This document shows, one piece after another, positions 1-11,141 of a stretch of 64,000 nucleotides of DNA (positions within the stretch are counted from its first letter, which is position 1; each line of letters begins with the position of its first letter). The position numbers and the translations under genes are program-made. The notes beneath the pieces were generated by a model that had not been told where the DNA came from, did no database searches, and saw only the letters and a program-made list of their open reading frames with translations. Where the stretch lies: NCBI GenBank assembly GCA_035699745.1, contig DASSPH010000028.1:34290-98289 (forward strand). Direction: 5' to 3'. Source of the stretch: Vicinamibacterales bacterium. GTDB lineage: Bacteria > Acidobacteriota > Vicinamibacteria > Vicinamibacterales > 2-12-FULL-66-21.

Positions 1-1
1 G

Positions 2-355
2 CTCCCCGTGTTCGATCGCGGCGGGCGCGAGGCCGCGCGCTGGGACGCCGAGCGTGCCCGCGCCGATGCGGAGCGGGCGTCGCTCGAGCACCGCATCCGC
101 AGCGAGGTGGCTGGTGCCGCGCAGGTCCTGTCGGTTCGGCAGGCCGCCATCGCCGCGGAGGGGCAGGCCGGCGCCGAAGAGCTCGTGCAGATCGCCGAGA
201 TCGCGTACCGCGAGGGGGAAGTGGGGATTCTGGAGCTGCTCGACGCGGTGCGGACCGCCGCGCGCGCGCGGAACCGGGGGATCGATCTTCGACTGGATGT
301 GCGGCTCGCCCAGGTTGCGCTCGAACGCGCGATAGGAGCACCAGTGTGGCCTTGA
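2..355 (+). CDS. Outer-membrane efflux protein (TolC/CusC-like), C-terminal fragment
   Basis: The reading frame is open to the left edge of the window, so only the last ~117 codons are present. It begins with LPVFDRGG, the short segment that in TolC/CusC-family outer-membrane factors precedes the second long periplasmic hairpin, and continues as an Ala/Arg/Glu-rich helix ending in a stop at 353-355. The next gene, an RND adaptor, starts inside its last ten bases, which fits the outer-membrane channel of a three-part efflux system acting with the two genes that follow. Substrate cannot be read from this fragment. Family assignment rests on the motif, helix character and context. Confidence 0.8.
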   Translation, partial: LPVFDRGGREAARWDAERARADAERASLEHRIRSEVAGAAQVLSVRQAAIAAEGQAGAEELVQIAEIAYREGEVGILELLDAVRTAARARNRGIDLRLDVRLAQVALERAIGAPVWP

Positions 356-1872
356 GAGTCCTCGCGTCGATGCTCGTGCTCGGTGTGCTGTCATCCGCCT
401 GCAGGCGACCCGCAACTCCGCCGCCGGAAGAACCGGAACCCCTCGCGGTGACCAGGTGGACCGGCAAGACCGAGCTCTTCGCCGAGTATCCACCGCTCGT
501 CGCCGGCTCGACTTCACGCTTCGCCATTCACCTGACGCGGCTCGACACGTTCGAGCCGCTCAGCGAGGGAAGCGTCGAGGTGCGCCTGCAGGCGCCCGGC
601 GGGCAACCGGAAGTCTTCCGGGTGGATGCGCCGTCCCGGCCCGGAATCTTCGGCGTCGACGTGAAGCCCGCGCGCGCCGGGAAGCGCGCGCTGATCGTCG
701 TCCTCAGATCGGCGGGCGTCACCGACGAGCACCAGGTCGGCGAGGTCGACGTGCATCCCACCGCCGATGCGGCTCGAGCCGCGGCCGGGCCCGGTGAGGA
801 GGCACCCGGCATCAGCTTCCTCAAGGAACAGCAGTGGAGCCTCGACTTCGGTACCGCCGTCGTGCGCGCGCAGGCGGTGCGCGAATCCGTCCGCGTGCCC
901 GGCCGGCTCGAACCCAGGCCCGGCGGCGCCGCCGACGTCGTCGCGCCGATCGACGGGCGTCTGACGCGCGTGGTCGACGTGGCGCCTGGCGCGGCCGTCA
1001 CACGAGGGCAGGAGCTCGCGCGACTGCTGCCGCCTCCCTCGTCACCCGGCGATCTGCCGCAGCTTCAACGAGCACACGCGGAGGCACGAACGTCCTTGAC
1101 GCTGGCAACCCGCGACCGCGAACGCGCCGAGCGGCTGACGTCCGCCGGCGCCGCGCCCGCCAGGCGGCTGGACGAGGCGCGGGCGGCGGAGGAGCAGGCG
1201 AAGGCGCGCCTGACGGCGGCCGAAGCGAGCCTGGCGCAATACAACGCCGCGCGCGCGGGCGGCGCCGCCGATGGCGAGGGGCTCTTCGTCGTTCGCGCAC
1301 CGGTTTCCGGCGTCGTCGCTCAGCGCACGGCCGCCACGGGCGCGAACGTGACGTCGGGCAGCGTGCTGTTCCGGGTGGTGGACGCCGCACAGGTACACGT
1401 GGTCGGGCAGATCCCTGAAGCGGACGCCGCCCGTGCCCGGACGGCGCGGACCGCGGAACTCGAGATCGCCGGGCGGGCGGATCGCATCCCGGCCGGCCGT
1501 CTCGTGAACGTCGGCAAGGTTCTCGATCCGCAGTTGCGGACCGTGCCGATCACGTTCGCCTTCGACAATCGCCCGCACGGCCTGCCGGTGGGGCAGTCGG
1601 TGTTCGTGCACCTGTTGCTGGAACAGAGCGCGGCGCGCCCCGTCGTGCCCGCCGCCGCCGTCGTGGACGATGCCGGCCGTCCGATCGTCTTCGTGCAGCG
1701 CGAAGGGGAGACGTTCGAGCGCCGCGCGGTCACGCTCGGCGCGCGCTCCGGCGACCTCGTGCAGGTCGTCGACGGCGTGAAACCGGGCGATCGTGTCGTG
1801 ACCAGGGGCGCGTACCTCGTGCGCCTTGCGTCGCTGTCGACGTCCGTGCCCGCGCACGGCCACGTCCATTGA
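346..1872 (+). CDS. RND efflux periplasmic adaptor lipoprotein (CusB/CzcB-like)
   Basis: Membrane-fusion (adaptor) subunit expected to bridge the inner-membrane pump and outer-membrane channel. The GTG start at 346 overlaps the preceding stop. A hydrophobic leader ends in a lipobox (LSSAC, Cys19), so the 508-residue product is probably a lipoprotein. Residues ~30-140 form an extra beta-rich N-terminal domain; a second block from ~160 holds the split biotinyl-lipoyl-like halves (PIDGRLTRV... and VRAPVSGVVA) around a coiled-coil hairpin at ~235-305, followed by beta-barrel and membrane-proximal parts. It is longer than a minimal adaptor because of the N-terminal domain. The Met-rich copper-binding N terminus of E. 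coli CusB is not seen, so the metal, if any, is undetermined. Confidence 0.88.
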   Translation: MALRVLASMLVLGVLSSACRRPATPPPEEPEPLAVTRWTGKTELFAEYPPLVAGSTSRFAIHLTRLDTFEPLSEGSVEVRLQAPGGQPEVFRVDAPSRPGIFGVDVKPARAGKRALIVVLRSAGVTDEHQVGEVDVHPTADAARAAAGPGEEAPGISFLKEQQWSLDFGTAVVRAQAVRESVRVPGRLEPRPGGAADVVAPIDGRLTRVVDVAPGAAVTRGQELARLLPPPSSPGDLPQLQRAHAEARTSLTLATRDRERAERLTSAGAAPARRLDEARAAEEQAKARLTAAEASLAQYNAARAGGAADGEGLFVVRAPVSGVVAQRTAATGANVTSGSVLFRVVDAAQVHVVGQIPEADAARARTARTAELEIAGRADRIPAGRLVNVGKVLDPQLRTVPITFAFDNRPHGLPVGQSVFVHLLLEQSAARPVVPAAAVVDDAGRPIVFVQREGETFERRAVTLGARSGDLVQVVDGVKPGDRVVTRGAYLVRLASLSTSVPAHGHVH

Positions 1873-1879
1873 GCCGCCG

Positions 1880-4981
<3,102 letters not shown>

Positions 4982-5040
4982 GGCGAACCGTCGACCGCCC
5001 TGGCCTCTGCTGCAGACGACAGGACATACCGGAGACACTC

Positions 5041-5961
5041 ATGCATCCATTCAGAGTTTCAGTTCGCGCGACGATCCTGGCGATCGCCCTTGCCGGGGCG
5101 AGTCCGGTCCAGGCGCAAGACGTCCCTTCCGACTACCAGGCCGTGTTGAAGACGCTCGGCAGGTCCGGCGACTTCAAGGACGGTGTGCTGAAGGTCAACA
5201 TTCCCCGCAACGATCTTCGCGTCGCCATCAATCAGCGGCCGGCGCCGACCCCGCTCGGCTTCGGCGGCTGGATCGCGCTGACCAAAGGGGACGGCGGACA
5301 CGACGTGATGATGGGGGACCTCGTGCTCACCGAGGACGAGGTGAACCCGGTCATGTCGGCGGTTCTCGACGCCGGCCTCGACGTGACGGCGCTGCACAAT
5401 CACTTCTTCTGGGAGCAGCCGCGCATCTTCTACATGCACGTGCACGGGATGGGCGCGGCCGCCGATCTGGCGACGCGCGTCAAGCCGGCGATCGATTTGA
5501 TCGGCCGCGGCGGCAAGCCGGCAGCCCCGGCAGCGCCGTCCGCGTCGCCGGCGCCCGCGACCCTGGACGGCGCGGCGCTGGCGAAGATCGTCGGACGTCC
5601 CGGCGAACAGAGCGGGCCCGTGTACAAGATCACGATCGGCCGTCCCGACATCGACCTGCGGGAGCATGGGGCGTCGATCAACGCGCGCATGGGCCTCAAC
5701 ACCTGGGCCGCGTTCGCCGGCACCGACGCGGACGCGATGGTCGCCGGCGACGTGGCGATGCTCGACCACGAAGTGACGCCGGTGCTCAAGAGTTTGCGCG
5801 CGAACGGGATCAACGTCGTCGCCATCCACCATCACATGACCGGCGTGCAGCCCGTCGTGATCTTCCTGCACTATTACGGGACCGGTCCCGCGGCCAGGCT
5901 GGCGCAGGCGGTGCGCAGCGCGGTCGACCTGCTCGGAAAGGCGCCGGCCGCTCAGCGTTGA
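5041..5961 (+). CDS. Secreted protein with two DUF1259 (LppY/LpqO) domains
   Basis: 306 residues: a signal peptide ending near residue 26 (VQAQ), then two copies of the DUF1259 fold, ~30-155 and ~175-300, joined by an Ala/Pro linker. Copy 1 has EDEVNPVM and ALHNHFF (His119, His121) and a later HVH; copy 2 has DHEVTPVL and AIHHHMT (His263-265). These Glu and His positions are conserved between copies and could bind metal, but no function is established for the family. An SD-like GGAGA sits 5 bases before ATG 5041. It follows the RND pump by 59 bases in the same direction, so co-expression and a periplasmic role connected with efflux are plausible inferences. Confidence 0.85.
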   Translation: MHPFRVSVRATILAIALAGASPVQAQDVPSDYQAVLKTLGRSGDFKDGVLKVNIPRNDLRVAINQRPAPTPLGFGGWIALTKGDGGHDVMMGDLVLTEDEVNPVMSAVLDAGLDVTALHNHFFWEQPRIFYMHVHGMGAAADLATRVKPAIDLIGRGGKPAAPAAPSASPAPATLDGAALAKIVGRPGEQSGPVYKITIGRPDIDLREHGASINARMGLNTWAAFAGTDADAMVAGDVAMLDHEVTPVLKSLRANGINVVAIHHHMTGVQPVVIFLHYYGTGPAARLAQAVRSAVDLLGKAPAAQR

Positions 5962-5975
5962 CGCTGCCGATCCGA

Positions 5976-6071
5976 AAGGTTGGCTGGCGATCCGTAGCTC
6001 GCCACTGAGGCAGCGAGCGAAGGTTGGCTGGCGAACCGTAGCTCGCCACTGAGGCAGCGAGCGAAGGTTGG
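5976..6071 (+). repeat. 44-bp tandem repeat next to tRNA-Ala
   Basis: Two full copies with an exact 44-base period (5976-6019 and 6020-6063, differing only at isolated bases) and a third partial copy (AAGGTTGG, 6064-6071) that runs into the 3' end of the tRNA gene. Each copy carries an inverted repeat GCTCGC / GCGAGC around a 10-base loop. It lies just downstream of the tRNA on the tRNA strand. It resembles a dispersed intergenic element rather than coding DNA. Confidence 0.85.
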
Positions 6072-6144
6072 TGGACGCGGAGAGGATCGAACTCTCGGCC
6101 TCTGCATTGCGAACGCAGCGCTCTCCCAGCTGAGCTACGCGCCC
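6069..6144 (-). tRNA. tRNA-Ala (CGC anticodon)
   Basis: Read on the minus strand, 76 bases fold as a complete cloverleaf: acceptor GGGCGCG paired with CGCGTCC (one G-U), U8-A9, D-arm GCTC/GAGC, anticodon stem CTGCG/TGCAG with loop TTCGCAA, T-arm GAGAG-TTCGATC-CTCTC, and an encoded CCA at 6069-6071. The anticodon CGC reads the alanine codon GCG, which is very common in the neighbouring genes. It lies between the DUF1259 gene and pfkA, both on the other strand. Confidence 0.97.
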
Positions 6145-6226
6145 CACCGACGGCGAGCACGCCGCGACAGCGTCCGCGTCGACGCGGGCCGGTGTCGTGG
6201 TGTGAACACGTAAGTCTACCATTGCC

Positions 6227-6232
6227 TATACT
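6227..6232 (+). promoter_or_regulatory. -10 element TATACT, predicted leaderless start of pfkA
   Basis: TATACT at 6227-6232 would place transcription start near 6239, three bases before the pfkA ATG at 6242. No ribosome-binding site precedes that ATG and no clear -35 box is visible. AT-rich hexamers are rare in this GC-rich sequence, and the same spacing recurs before several other genes here. Confidence 0.45.
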
Positions 6233-6241
6233 TGACTATCA

Positions 6242-7330
6242 ATGGCCGCACCGATTCGTCGTCTGGGCGTGCTCACCGGCGGCGGCGATGCGCCCGGGCT
6301 CAACGCCGTCATCCGCGCCGTCGTCAAGGCCGGCGCCAACGCCAACTGCGAAGTCATCGGGCTGGAAGACAGCTTCGACGGGTTGATCGAACCCGACCGC
6401 TGGCGCCGGCTGGAGCCGAAGGACGTCACCGGTATTCTCCGCGTCGGCGGTACCATCCTGGGCACGACCAACCGCGGGAACCCCTTCCTCTACCCGGTCG
6501 CGACGTCGGAAGGGACCAGGGATTACTCCGCGCGCTGCGTCGAGATGTTTCACGAACTGAAGCTCGACGCGCTGGTCGTGATCGGCGGCGACGGCACCCT
6601 GGCGATCGCGCACCGCTTCGCGCAGATGGGCGTACCGCTCGTCGGGGTTCCCAAGACGATCGACAACGACATCGTCGAGACCACGAACACGTTCGGCTTC
6701 GACACGGCCGTGAGCTTCGCGACCGATGCGATCGATCGGCTGCACGTGACCGCGGAGGCGCACCATCGCGTGATCGTGGTCGAAGTGATGGGCCGCTATG
6801 CCGGCTGGATCGCGCTGTATTCCGGCGTCGCCGGCGGCGCCGACGTGATCCTCATTCCCGAGATTCCCTACAACCTCGAGGCCGTCGCCCGCCGCATCCG
6901 CGAGCGGGACGACATGGGCGCCCGCTTCAGCATCGTGGTGGCGGCTGAAGGGGCGAAGCCGGTCGGCGGCAAGGCGACGGTGCTCAAGGAGGCGAAGGGG
7001 GAGTTCGTCGAACGGCTCGGCGGCGTCGCCTCGGTGGTGGCCACGCAGCTCGAGACGCTGACCGGCAAGGAAACGCGCAGCGTCGTGCTCGGTCACCTGC
7101 AGCGCGGCGGCACGCCCACCAGTTTCGATCGCATGCTCGCGACGCGTTTCGGCGCGCGTGCGGTCGAACTGCTGCTTGCCGGCACCTACGGCCACATGGT
7201 CGCGTTCCGGCCGCCCGACATCGTCGCGGTGCCGCTCGACAGAGTCGTCGGACGCACCCGGACGGTCCCGCCCGACTTCGACGTGCTGCGGGCGGCGCGC
7301 GCCATAGGCATCTCGCTCGGCGACCGCTAG
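6242..7330 (+). CDS. pfkA: 6-phosphofructokinase, group III type
   Basis: Phosphorylates fructose 6-phosphate to fructose 1,6-bisphosphate in cytosolic glycolysis. The 362-residue protein has the phosphate-binding start LTGGGDAPGLN, GGDG at 115-118, and PKTIDND at 137-143 with catalytic Asp141; MGRYAGW follows. Gly118 (E. coli Gly104) favours ATP over pyrophosphate, while Lys138 stands where ATP-only enzymes have Gly124. This Gly/Lys pair is the mark of the mixed group III PFKs known from actinomycetes; such enzymes are usually ATP-dependent, but biochemical confirmation would be needed. Its stop shares the bases CTAG with the stop of the convergent MFS gene. Confidence 0.92.
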   Translation: MAAPIRRLGVLTGGGDAPGLNAVIRAVVKAGANANCEVIGLEDSFDGLIEPDRWRRLEPKDVTGILRVGGTILGTTNRGNPFLYPVATSEGTRDYSARCVEMFHELKLDALVVIGGDGTLAIAHRFAQMGVPLVGVPKTIDNDIVETTNTFGFDTAVSFATDAIDRLHVTAEAHHRVIVVEVMGRYAGWIALYSGVAGGADVILIPEIPYNLEAVARRIRERDDMGARFSIVVAAEGAKPVGGKATVLKEAKGEFVERLGGVASVVATQLETLTGKETRSVVLGHLQRGGTPTSFDRMLATRFGARAVELLLAGTYGHMVAFRPPDIVAVPLDRVVGRTRTVPPDFDVLRAARAIGISLGDR

Positions 7331-8511
7331 CGGGCAGTCCGCTCGGCGAGCGTCACCGCCGAGGTCTTCGCGAACACCAGCAGGCCGAGGAGACTCACGC
7401 CGAACCCGGCTTCGAGCGGCAGGTGGGGAGACTGCTGCCACAGGATGCCGCCCAGCAGGCCCGCCGGGACCACGAGGAAATTCCTGATCGCGTAGTACAC
7501 CCCCACCGTCAACGCGCGCCGGTCGTCGGGCGCGAGATCCACGATCAGGGACTTGCGCGCCGGCTCGCCGATCTCCTTCAGCCCGCCGATCACGAACGCC
7601 CCGATCAGCGCGGCGCGGCCCGTCGCCAGGCGGACGGCGAGCGGAAAGAGCGCGAAGCAGAGGAAGGTCAGGGCGACGACGCGTGGGCGCCCCGTGCGAT
7701 CGGCGAGGCGCCCTCCCGGCAGATAGAACGCGATCGAGATCGCCTGCTGGATCGCGTACAGCACGCCGTATTCGGTGATCGAGGCGCGCCCGGTCCCGGT
7801 GACATAGAGCACGATGAACGCGGCCGCGATCCCCTCGCCGATGCGGACCAGACAGTCGGCGGCGAGCAGCCGCTGCAGCTCGCGCGGCATGCTGCGCCAG
7901 GAGATCCCGGCCGCGGCAGGCGCGCCCGCGTTCGCCGGCCGATCGTCATGGAAGCAGACGTACTGCATCGCCATCACGGCCAACGCCAGAAGCGCGGTGA
8001 TGGCACACGCCAGCCGCACGCCCCCGATCACGCCGATACTCGCGATCGCGAGTCCGCCGAGCGGTGCGCTGATCACGCGAGGCACGCGCACGAGTACGGA
8101 CTGAACCGCGAACGCCGTCGCGCGGCGGCTGCGATCGAGCGAGTCGCCGATCACCGCGAAGGTGGTGGGAAATGCGCCCGCCTTCCACGCCATGACGCCG
8201 AGCAGACCGGCGAGAACGAACGGCCAGTCGGGCGCGGTCGCGTAGGTGACGTAGCCGGCGAGCGCGAGGGCAGTGAAGATGAGAAGCGTGCGCCGGCGCC
8301 CCAGCCGATCGGAGAGCCAGCCCCCCGGAAGCTGGTAGAGGCTGTCGAGCAGGTCCTTCGAAGAGGCGAACAGGCCGACAGCCACGCCGCTCGCGCCGAG
8401 CGCGGTGAGGTACGCGGGCATGTAGGCCTGCCATAGCTCCTCGCCGAGCGAGAGCGCGAACAGGCTCGCGGCCAGAACCGTGACGTTGCGCGGCACGCGC
8501 ATGGTCGTCAC
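7327..8511 (-). CDS. MFS transporter
   Basis: A 394-residue, twelve-helix major facilitator protein. After the second helix it has the family loop motif GGWLSDRLGRRRTLL, and the matching GGRLADRTGRPRVVAL in the second half, showing the two six-helix bundles. The first half is joined to the second by a short hydrophilic loop near residue 195. The GTG at 8511 gives the stated start; an ATG three codons later (8502) is equally possible as neither has a clear ribosome-binding site. Convergent with pfkA, with four shared bases at the stops, and divergent from the subtilisin gene. The transported compound cannot be deduced. Confidence 0.85.
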   Translation of the reverse strand: MTTMRVPRNVTVLAASLFALSLGEELWQAYMPAYLTALGASGVAVGLFASSKDLLDSLYQLPGGWLSDRLGRRRTLLIFTALALAGYVTYATAPDWPFVLAGLLGVMAWKAGAFPTTFAVIGDSLDRSRRATAFAVQSVLVRVPRVISAPLGGLAIASIGVIGGVRLACAITALLALAVMAMQYVCFHDDRPANAGAPAAAGISWRSMPRELQRLLAADCLVRIGEGIAAAFIVLYVTGTGRASITEYGVLYAIQQAISIAFYLPGGRLADRTGRPRVVALTFLCFALFPLAVRLATGRAALIGAFVIGGLKEIGEPARKSLIVDLAPDDRRALTVGVYYAIRNFLVVPAGLLGGILWQQSPHLPLEAGFGVSLLGLLVFAKTSAVTLAERTAR

Positions 8512-8595
8512 ATTCTGTCACCGCTGAGGTTGCTTGCGCTCGCGCTCCACACTCGCTGAGCTTGGCGCTCGAGCTGCGCGCGAATACCGCCCTGC

Positions 8596-8624
8596 TTGAA
8601 AGTGGATCCTTCCCCTGCTGTAAT
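8596..8624 (+). promoter_or_regulatory. Sigma70-type promoter for the subtilisin gene
   Basis: TTGAAA (8596-8601), a 17-base spacer and TGTAAT (8619-8624) with an extended -10 TGC immediately before it. Transcription would start near 8631, leaving a ~38-base leader before ATG 8669. Each box differs from consensus at one position. Confidence 0.65.
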
Positions 8625-8668
8625 CGTGATCCCTTCACTCGGTTGCTAAACGCCCGCATTCCACACAC

Positions 8669-11131
8669 ATGCACATGACCTGGGAACGAGCGCGGATCGA
8701 CTTGGTCCGCAGCGCTGGTGTCGTTGTCGTCGCATTCGGAACGCTCGCCTTCGGCAGCCGTATCGCCGCGCAGAGCCCGCCGGCTCGCCGCGCCGAACTG
8801 CTGGTGAAGTTCCGGCCGGGCGCAACGCCGGCGGAGCGCCAGGCGGCGCTCGCCCGCGCCGGCGCGAAACTCCGGAAGCGCTTCGCGCGAACCGGCATCG
8901 AGCACGTCGAGATCGCGGCCGGCGATCGCGCCACGGGCGCGGTGCCGGCGCTCGCGTCCGATCCCGCGGTGCTGTACGCGCAGCCGAACTTCATCCGCCG
9001 CGCGGTGGCTGCAGGCGCTCCCAACGATCCCGCCTGGACCGGCAATGTCCTCTGGGGGCTCGCGCGCGTCAGCGCGCCGTCGGCGTGGGCCGCGTTTCCC
9101 CCGTCGGCCCGCGACGTTGTCGTCGCCGTCATCGACAGCGGCATCAACTACCGCCACCCGGATCTCGCCGGCTCGGCGTGGGTGAATCGCGGCGAAGTGC
9201 CGGGCAACGGGCTCGACGACGACGGCAATGGCTACGTGGATGACGTCCACGGGATCGACGCCTGGAATCACGACAGCGATCCGATGGACGACAACGGCCA
9301 TGGCACCCACGCCGCCGGCATCATCGGCGCGCAGGGGGACAACGGCATCGGCGCGGTCGGCGTCGCCTGGAATCCGCAGATCGTCGCGTGCAAGTTTCTC
9401 GACGCGACCGGCACCGGCAACGACGCCGCGGCCATCACCTGCTTCGAGTACCTGATGGACCTCAAGGTCAACCGCGGCGTGAACCTCCGCATCGCCAGCA
9501 ACAGCTGGGGATCGCCGCGCGATCCCAATGCGCCGTATCCTCATGCGCTGAGGGACACGATCGACGCCGCGGCGCAGGCCGGCATCATCAGCGTCTTTGC
9601 CGCCGGCAACGACGGAGGCAACGACGACGCGGCGCCCTACGATCCGGCGAGCTTCACCTCTCCGTCGATCGTGTCGGTCGCCGCCTCGGACGAGAACGAC
9701 GCGCGCGCGGCGTTCAGCAACTACGGGGCAACGGCGGTCGACATCGCGGCGCCAGGGACCAACATCTTCAGCACCTATTGGGACGGCTACGCCTATTCGA
9801 GCGGGACGAGCATGGCGGCGCCGCACGTGTCCGGCACGCTGGCGCTCATGGCCTCTCAGAATCCCGCGCTGACGCCGGCGGCGCTGAAGCAGATCCTGCT
9901 GGCCAGCGCCGATCGTCTGCCGCAGTGGTCCGGCGTGACCGTGACCGGGGCGAGGCTCAACGTGTTCGCCGCGGTCGTCGCGTCGACGGAAACGTCGACG
10001 GCCCCCTCGGGAGCCGTCGGGGAGGGCTGGAGCCACGTCGACGTCGGCGCGACGGGCGCCGCCGGACGTGCGGCGCAATCGAACGGCGTGTTCGAAGTGG
10101 CCGGCGCGGGGGCAGACGTGTGGGGAACCGCCGACGCCTTTCACTACGCGTACCGCACGCTCGACGGCGACGGGACCATCGTCGCGCGCGTCACCGGGAT
10201 TCAGTTCGTCAGCAACTGGACCAAGGCGGGCGTCATGATCCGCGGCTCGCTGTCGCCGTCGGCGGCGCAAGCGTTCATGCTCGTCGCGGCGTCGCCGGCG
10301 AAGGGGGTGCCGTTCCAGCGCCGCACCGTCGACGGCGGCACGAGCACGAGCTCGCCGGGCAGCCTGTCGACCGCGCCGCGATGGGTGAAGCTGGTGCGCT
10401 CCGGGGCGACCATCAGCGGGTACGAGTCCGCCGACGGGGCGACGTGGACGCGCGTCGGCGGCGACACGTTCACGCTCGGGCGCAGCGTGCTGATCGGCCT
10501 CGCCGTCTCGAGCCACGTCGCCGGCACCACGGCGGCGGCGACGTTCGACAACGTGAGCGTCGTGGCCGGGGCGGCGGCCCCCGCCGCCGCCGTGTGGTCG
10601 CACGGGGATATCGGCGCGACGCCGATTGCCGGGAACGCCACGGGCGGCGCCGGCGCCTTCACCGTCACCGGATCCGGCGCCGACGTGTGGGGCGCGGCCG
10701 ACGCCTTTCACTACGCCTACACCACGCTGACCGGCGACGGGTCGATCGTCGCGCGCGTCTCGTCGGTCCAGATGGACGTCAACGCCTGGGTCAAGGCGGG
10801 CGTGATGGTGCGCGCCTCGTTGACCGCCGGGTCGCCGCACGCGTTCATGCTGGTCTCGGCCGGCAAGGGTGCCGCGTTCCAGCGCCGCCGTGTCGATCAG
10901 GACATCAGTGTAGGCACGGCGGGCTCTTTCACCACCGCGCCGCGCTGGGTGAAGCTGCAGCGCACCGGGAGCCAGATCTCGGCCTTCGAGTCGCCCGACG
11001 GCACGACCTGGACGCTGGTCGGCGCCGACACCATCGCGATGGGGCCCAGTATCTACGTTGGGGTGGCGGTGACCAGTCACACGACCGCCGCGGCCGCGAC
11101 CTGCACATTCGACAATGTCACGGTGAGATAA
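8669..11131 (+). CDS. Secreted subtilisin-like serine protease (S8) with two C-terminal lectin-like modules
   Basis: 820 residues. An N-terminal signal sequence ends near AAQ (35); ~43-110 looks like an I9-type propeptide (LLVKFRPGATPAE). The peptidase domain (~125-440) shows the catalytic triad Asp156 (VIDSG), His211 (GHGTHAAG) and Ser381 (GTSMAAPH), plus oxyanion Asn314 (AAGND). Two homologous ~175-residue beta-rich modules follow (~453-632 and ~638-820), each with GADVWG, DAFHYAY, KAGVM, FQRR, APRWVKL and a final FDNV; they resemble DUF1349/concanavalin-type folds and occur again in the protein at 48719. Presumably an exported degradative protease. ATG 8669 is chosen; a second ATG lies two codons on. 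Confidence 0.92.
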   Translation: MHMTWERARIDLVRSAGVVVVAFGTLAFGSRIAAQSPPARRAELLVKFRPGATPAERQAALARAGAKLRKRFARTGIEHVEIAAGDRATGAVPALASDPAVLYAQPNFIRRAVAAGAPNDPAWTGNVLWGLARVSAPSAWAAFPPSARDVVVAVIDSGINYRHPDLAGSAWVNRGEVPGNGLDDDGNGYVDDVHGIDAWNHDSDPMDDNGHGTHAAGIIGAQGDNGIGAVGVAWNPQIVACKFLDATGTGNDAAAITCFEYLMDLKVNRGVNLRIASNSWGSPRDPNAPYPHALRDTIDAAAQAGIISVFAAGNDGGNDDAAPYDPASFTSPSIVSVAASDENDARAAFSNYGATAVDIAAPGTNIFSTYWDGYAYSSGTSMAAPHVSGTLALMASQNPALTPAALKQILLASADRLPQWSGVTVTGARLNVFAAVVASTETSTAPSGAVGEGWSHVDVGATGAAGRAAQSNGVFEVAGAGADVWGTADAFHYAYRTLDGDGTIVARVTGIQFVSNWTKAGVMIRGSLSPSAAQAFMLVAASPAKGVPFQRRTVDGGTSTSSPGSLSTAPRWVKLVRSGATISGYESADGATWTRVGGDTFTLGRSVLIGLAVSSHVAGTTAAATFDNVSVVAGAAAPAAAVWSHGDIGATPIAGNATGGAGAFTVTGSGADVWGAADAFHYAYTTLTGDGSIVARVSSVQMDVNAWVKAGVMVRASLTAGSPHAFMLVSAGKGAAFQRRRVDQDISVGTAGSFTTAPRWVKLQRTGSQISAFESPDGTTWTLVGADTIAMGPSIYVGVAVTSHTTAAAATCTFDNVTVR

Positions 11132-11132
11132 T
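11127..11132 (+). promoter_or_regulatory. Possible -10 element GATAAT before the cytochrome gene
   Basis: GATAAT overlaps the subtilisin stop codon and is 9 bases before ATG 11142, so a transcript from it would begin about three bases upstream of the start codon. The position matches the other near-leaderless candidates in the window; no -35 box is seen. Confidence 0.35.
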
Positions 11133-11141
11133 TGCGGCTCG

